Shown here: in pieces, positions 63,540 to 64,000 of the stretch
Layout: every line of letters starts with the position of its first letter
Position numbering within the stretch: position 1 is the stretch's first letter
Source of the DNA: Undaria pinnatifida
Taxonomy: Eukaryota; Sar; Phaeophyceae; Laminariales; Alariaceae
Reading direction: 5' to 3'
DNA length: 64,000 nucleotides
Assembly: GCA_012845835.1 (NCBI GenBank)
Contig: JABAKD010000021.1
Coordinates: 4,526,706-4,590,705, forward strand
Notes under the pieces: model-generated
Database searches by the model: none
Seen by the model: the letters and a program-made list of their open reading frames with translations, nothing else
Told to the model about the DNA's origin: nothing
Position numbers and translations under genes: made by a program

Positions 63540-63765
63540 GTGTCGAAGTCCGTCTTACGAGCGGTTCTTGGAAGGATGCACTTCACCCTTCATGCCACTC
63601 GTCGAACACCTCACGGCGCTTCGCGCTTGTTGCAAGCAATGTCTGCTGCCTGGTTGGTGAAAACCCGACGTGCTCCGTCCCGGCATAGTAAGGATACGAG
63701 GGCCTATTGTCATATGATTACGGGCATGCACAAACTGAGTACACCCCCCCCCCCCCCCCCCCTCC
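63540..63765 (+). repeat. CCGTCCCGGCAT family copy, long form
   Basis: Contains CCTCACGGCGCTTCGCGCTT, TGGTTGGTGAAAACCCGACG, TGCTCCGTCCCGGCATAGTA and ATGCACAAACTGAGTACACC, then a poly-C end. Matches 23955-24175 over its full length and 20635-20755 in its 3' half. Confidence 0.72.
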
Positions 63766-64000
63766 CCCCTCCCCAAAAAAGCCCTCCTGGACCCCCCCCC
63801 CCACCACACGCGCGACCCCCATAGGACAAAACTGCGTCCATGCAACGCAGCGGAATTGTGTTCGAATTTTACGACTTGATGGGTTTACACCGACACACGG
63901 ATGCATTGAAACTCCTCGAGGTTGCATCTGTAGACGAAGCGACTATGATGATGCCTACAGCATCTATGCTTGAAAAACGGCACAAAACTGTGTGCAGTCC

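Larger units (their letters stand above)
60488..64000. other. Intergenic upstream of LHC, repeats
   Basis: (CAG)n-like runs at 60303-60330 and (GCT)n at 60868-60895 flank the LHC start. Three diverged 90-95-bp units lie at 62580-62835 (GGTCGTTGTCAACGAACA, AACAAGGGTYAA). About 63148-63235 has a doubled GGTTGGCAYCGACGCYRT. 63540-63765 is the long CCGTCCCGGCAT copy. ORFs at 60607-61137 (+), 61010-61447 (-) and 61559-61855 (+) have no recognised features. No clear TATA box was found for the LHC gene. Confidence 0.5.

Overview
The window is a repeat-dense piece of a nuclear genome from a photosynthetic stramenopile, most probably a brown alga (Ectocarpus-like). The best evidence is a six-exon light-harvesting (fucoxanthin-chlorophyll type) gene on the minus strand. 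Its first exon encodes a signal peptide followed by an FVTPSAF motif, the ASAFAP-type plastid presequence of algae with secondary red plastids. Genes are made of short exons (60-160 nt) with GT-AG borders and long introns full of repeats, so simple ATG-to-stop ORFs find few of them. I assembled exons by eye from splice signals, reading phase and family motifs; no software was run.

Layout. 1-9507 (+): the 3' part of a giant intronless reading frame made of eight 984-987 bp units (328-329 aa each), then degenerate repeats, one transmembrane helix and a short Cys-rich tail. 10761-13345 (+): a Pro/Ser/Thr/Ala-rich protein in two exons, whose stop codon lies inside the first unit of a 71-bp satellite. 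14776-15934 (+): a putative small Ser/Ala/Gly-rich protein ending in a transmembrane helix. About 16.1-34.65 kb (+): a ubiquitin-specific protease (USP) in at least ten small exons, with Cys box, two zinc-binding cysteine pairs and His box all visible; one stretch after the Cys box is not located. 34.65-46.66 kb: no convincing intact gene, but decayed helicase and LINE fragments, a foldback element, a 2.6-kb CCATGG-rich minisatellite that reverses orientation, and a MITE. 46660-60487 (-): the light-harvesting gene, 213 aa, with a 7-kb first intron holding tRNA-derived SINEs and other repeats. 60.5-64 kb: intergenic repeats.

The genes do not form a pathway: photosynthetic antenna, ubiquitin turnover and probable cell-surface proteins sit side by side. 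The unusual content is the hierarchical repeat protein at 1-9507 and the number of short dispersed repeat families that recur through introns and intergenic DNA. Several lie just upstream of splice acceptors.
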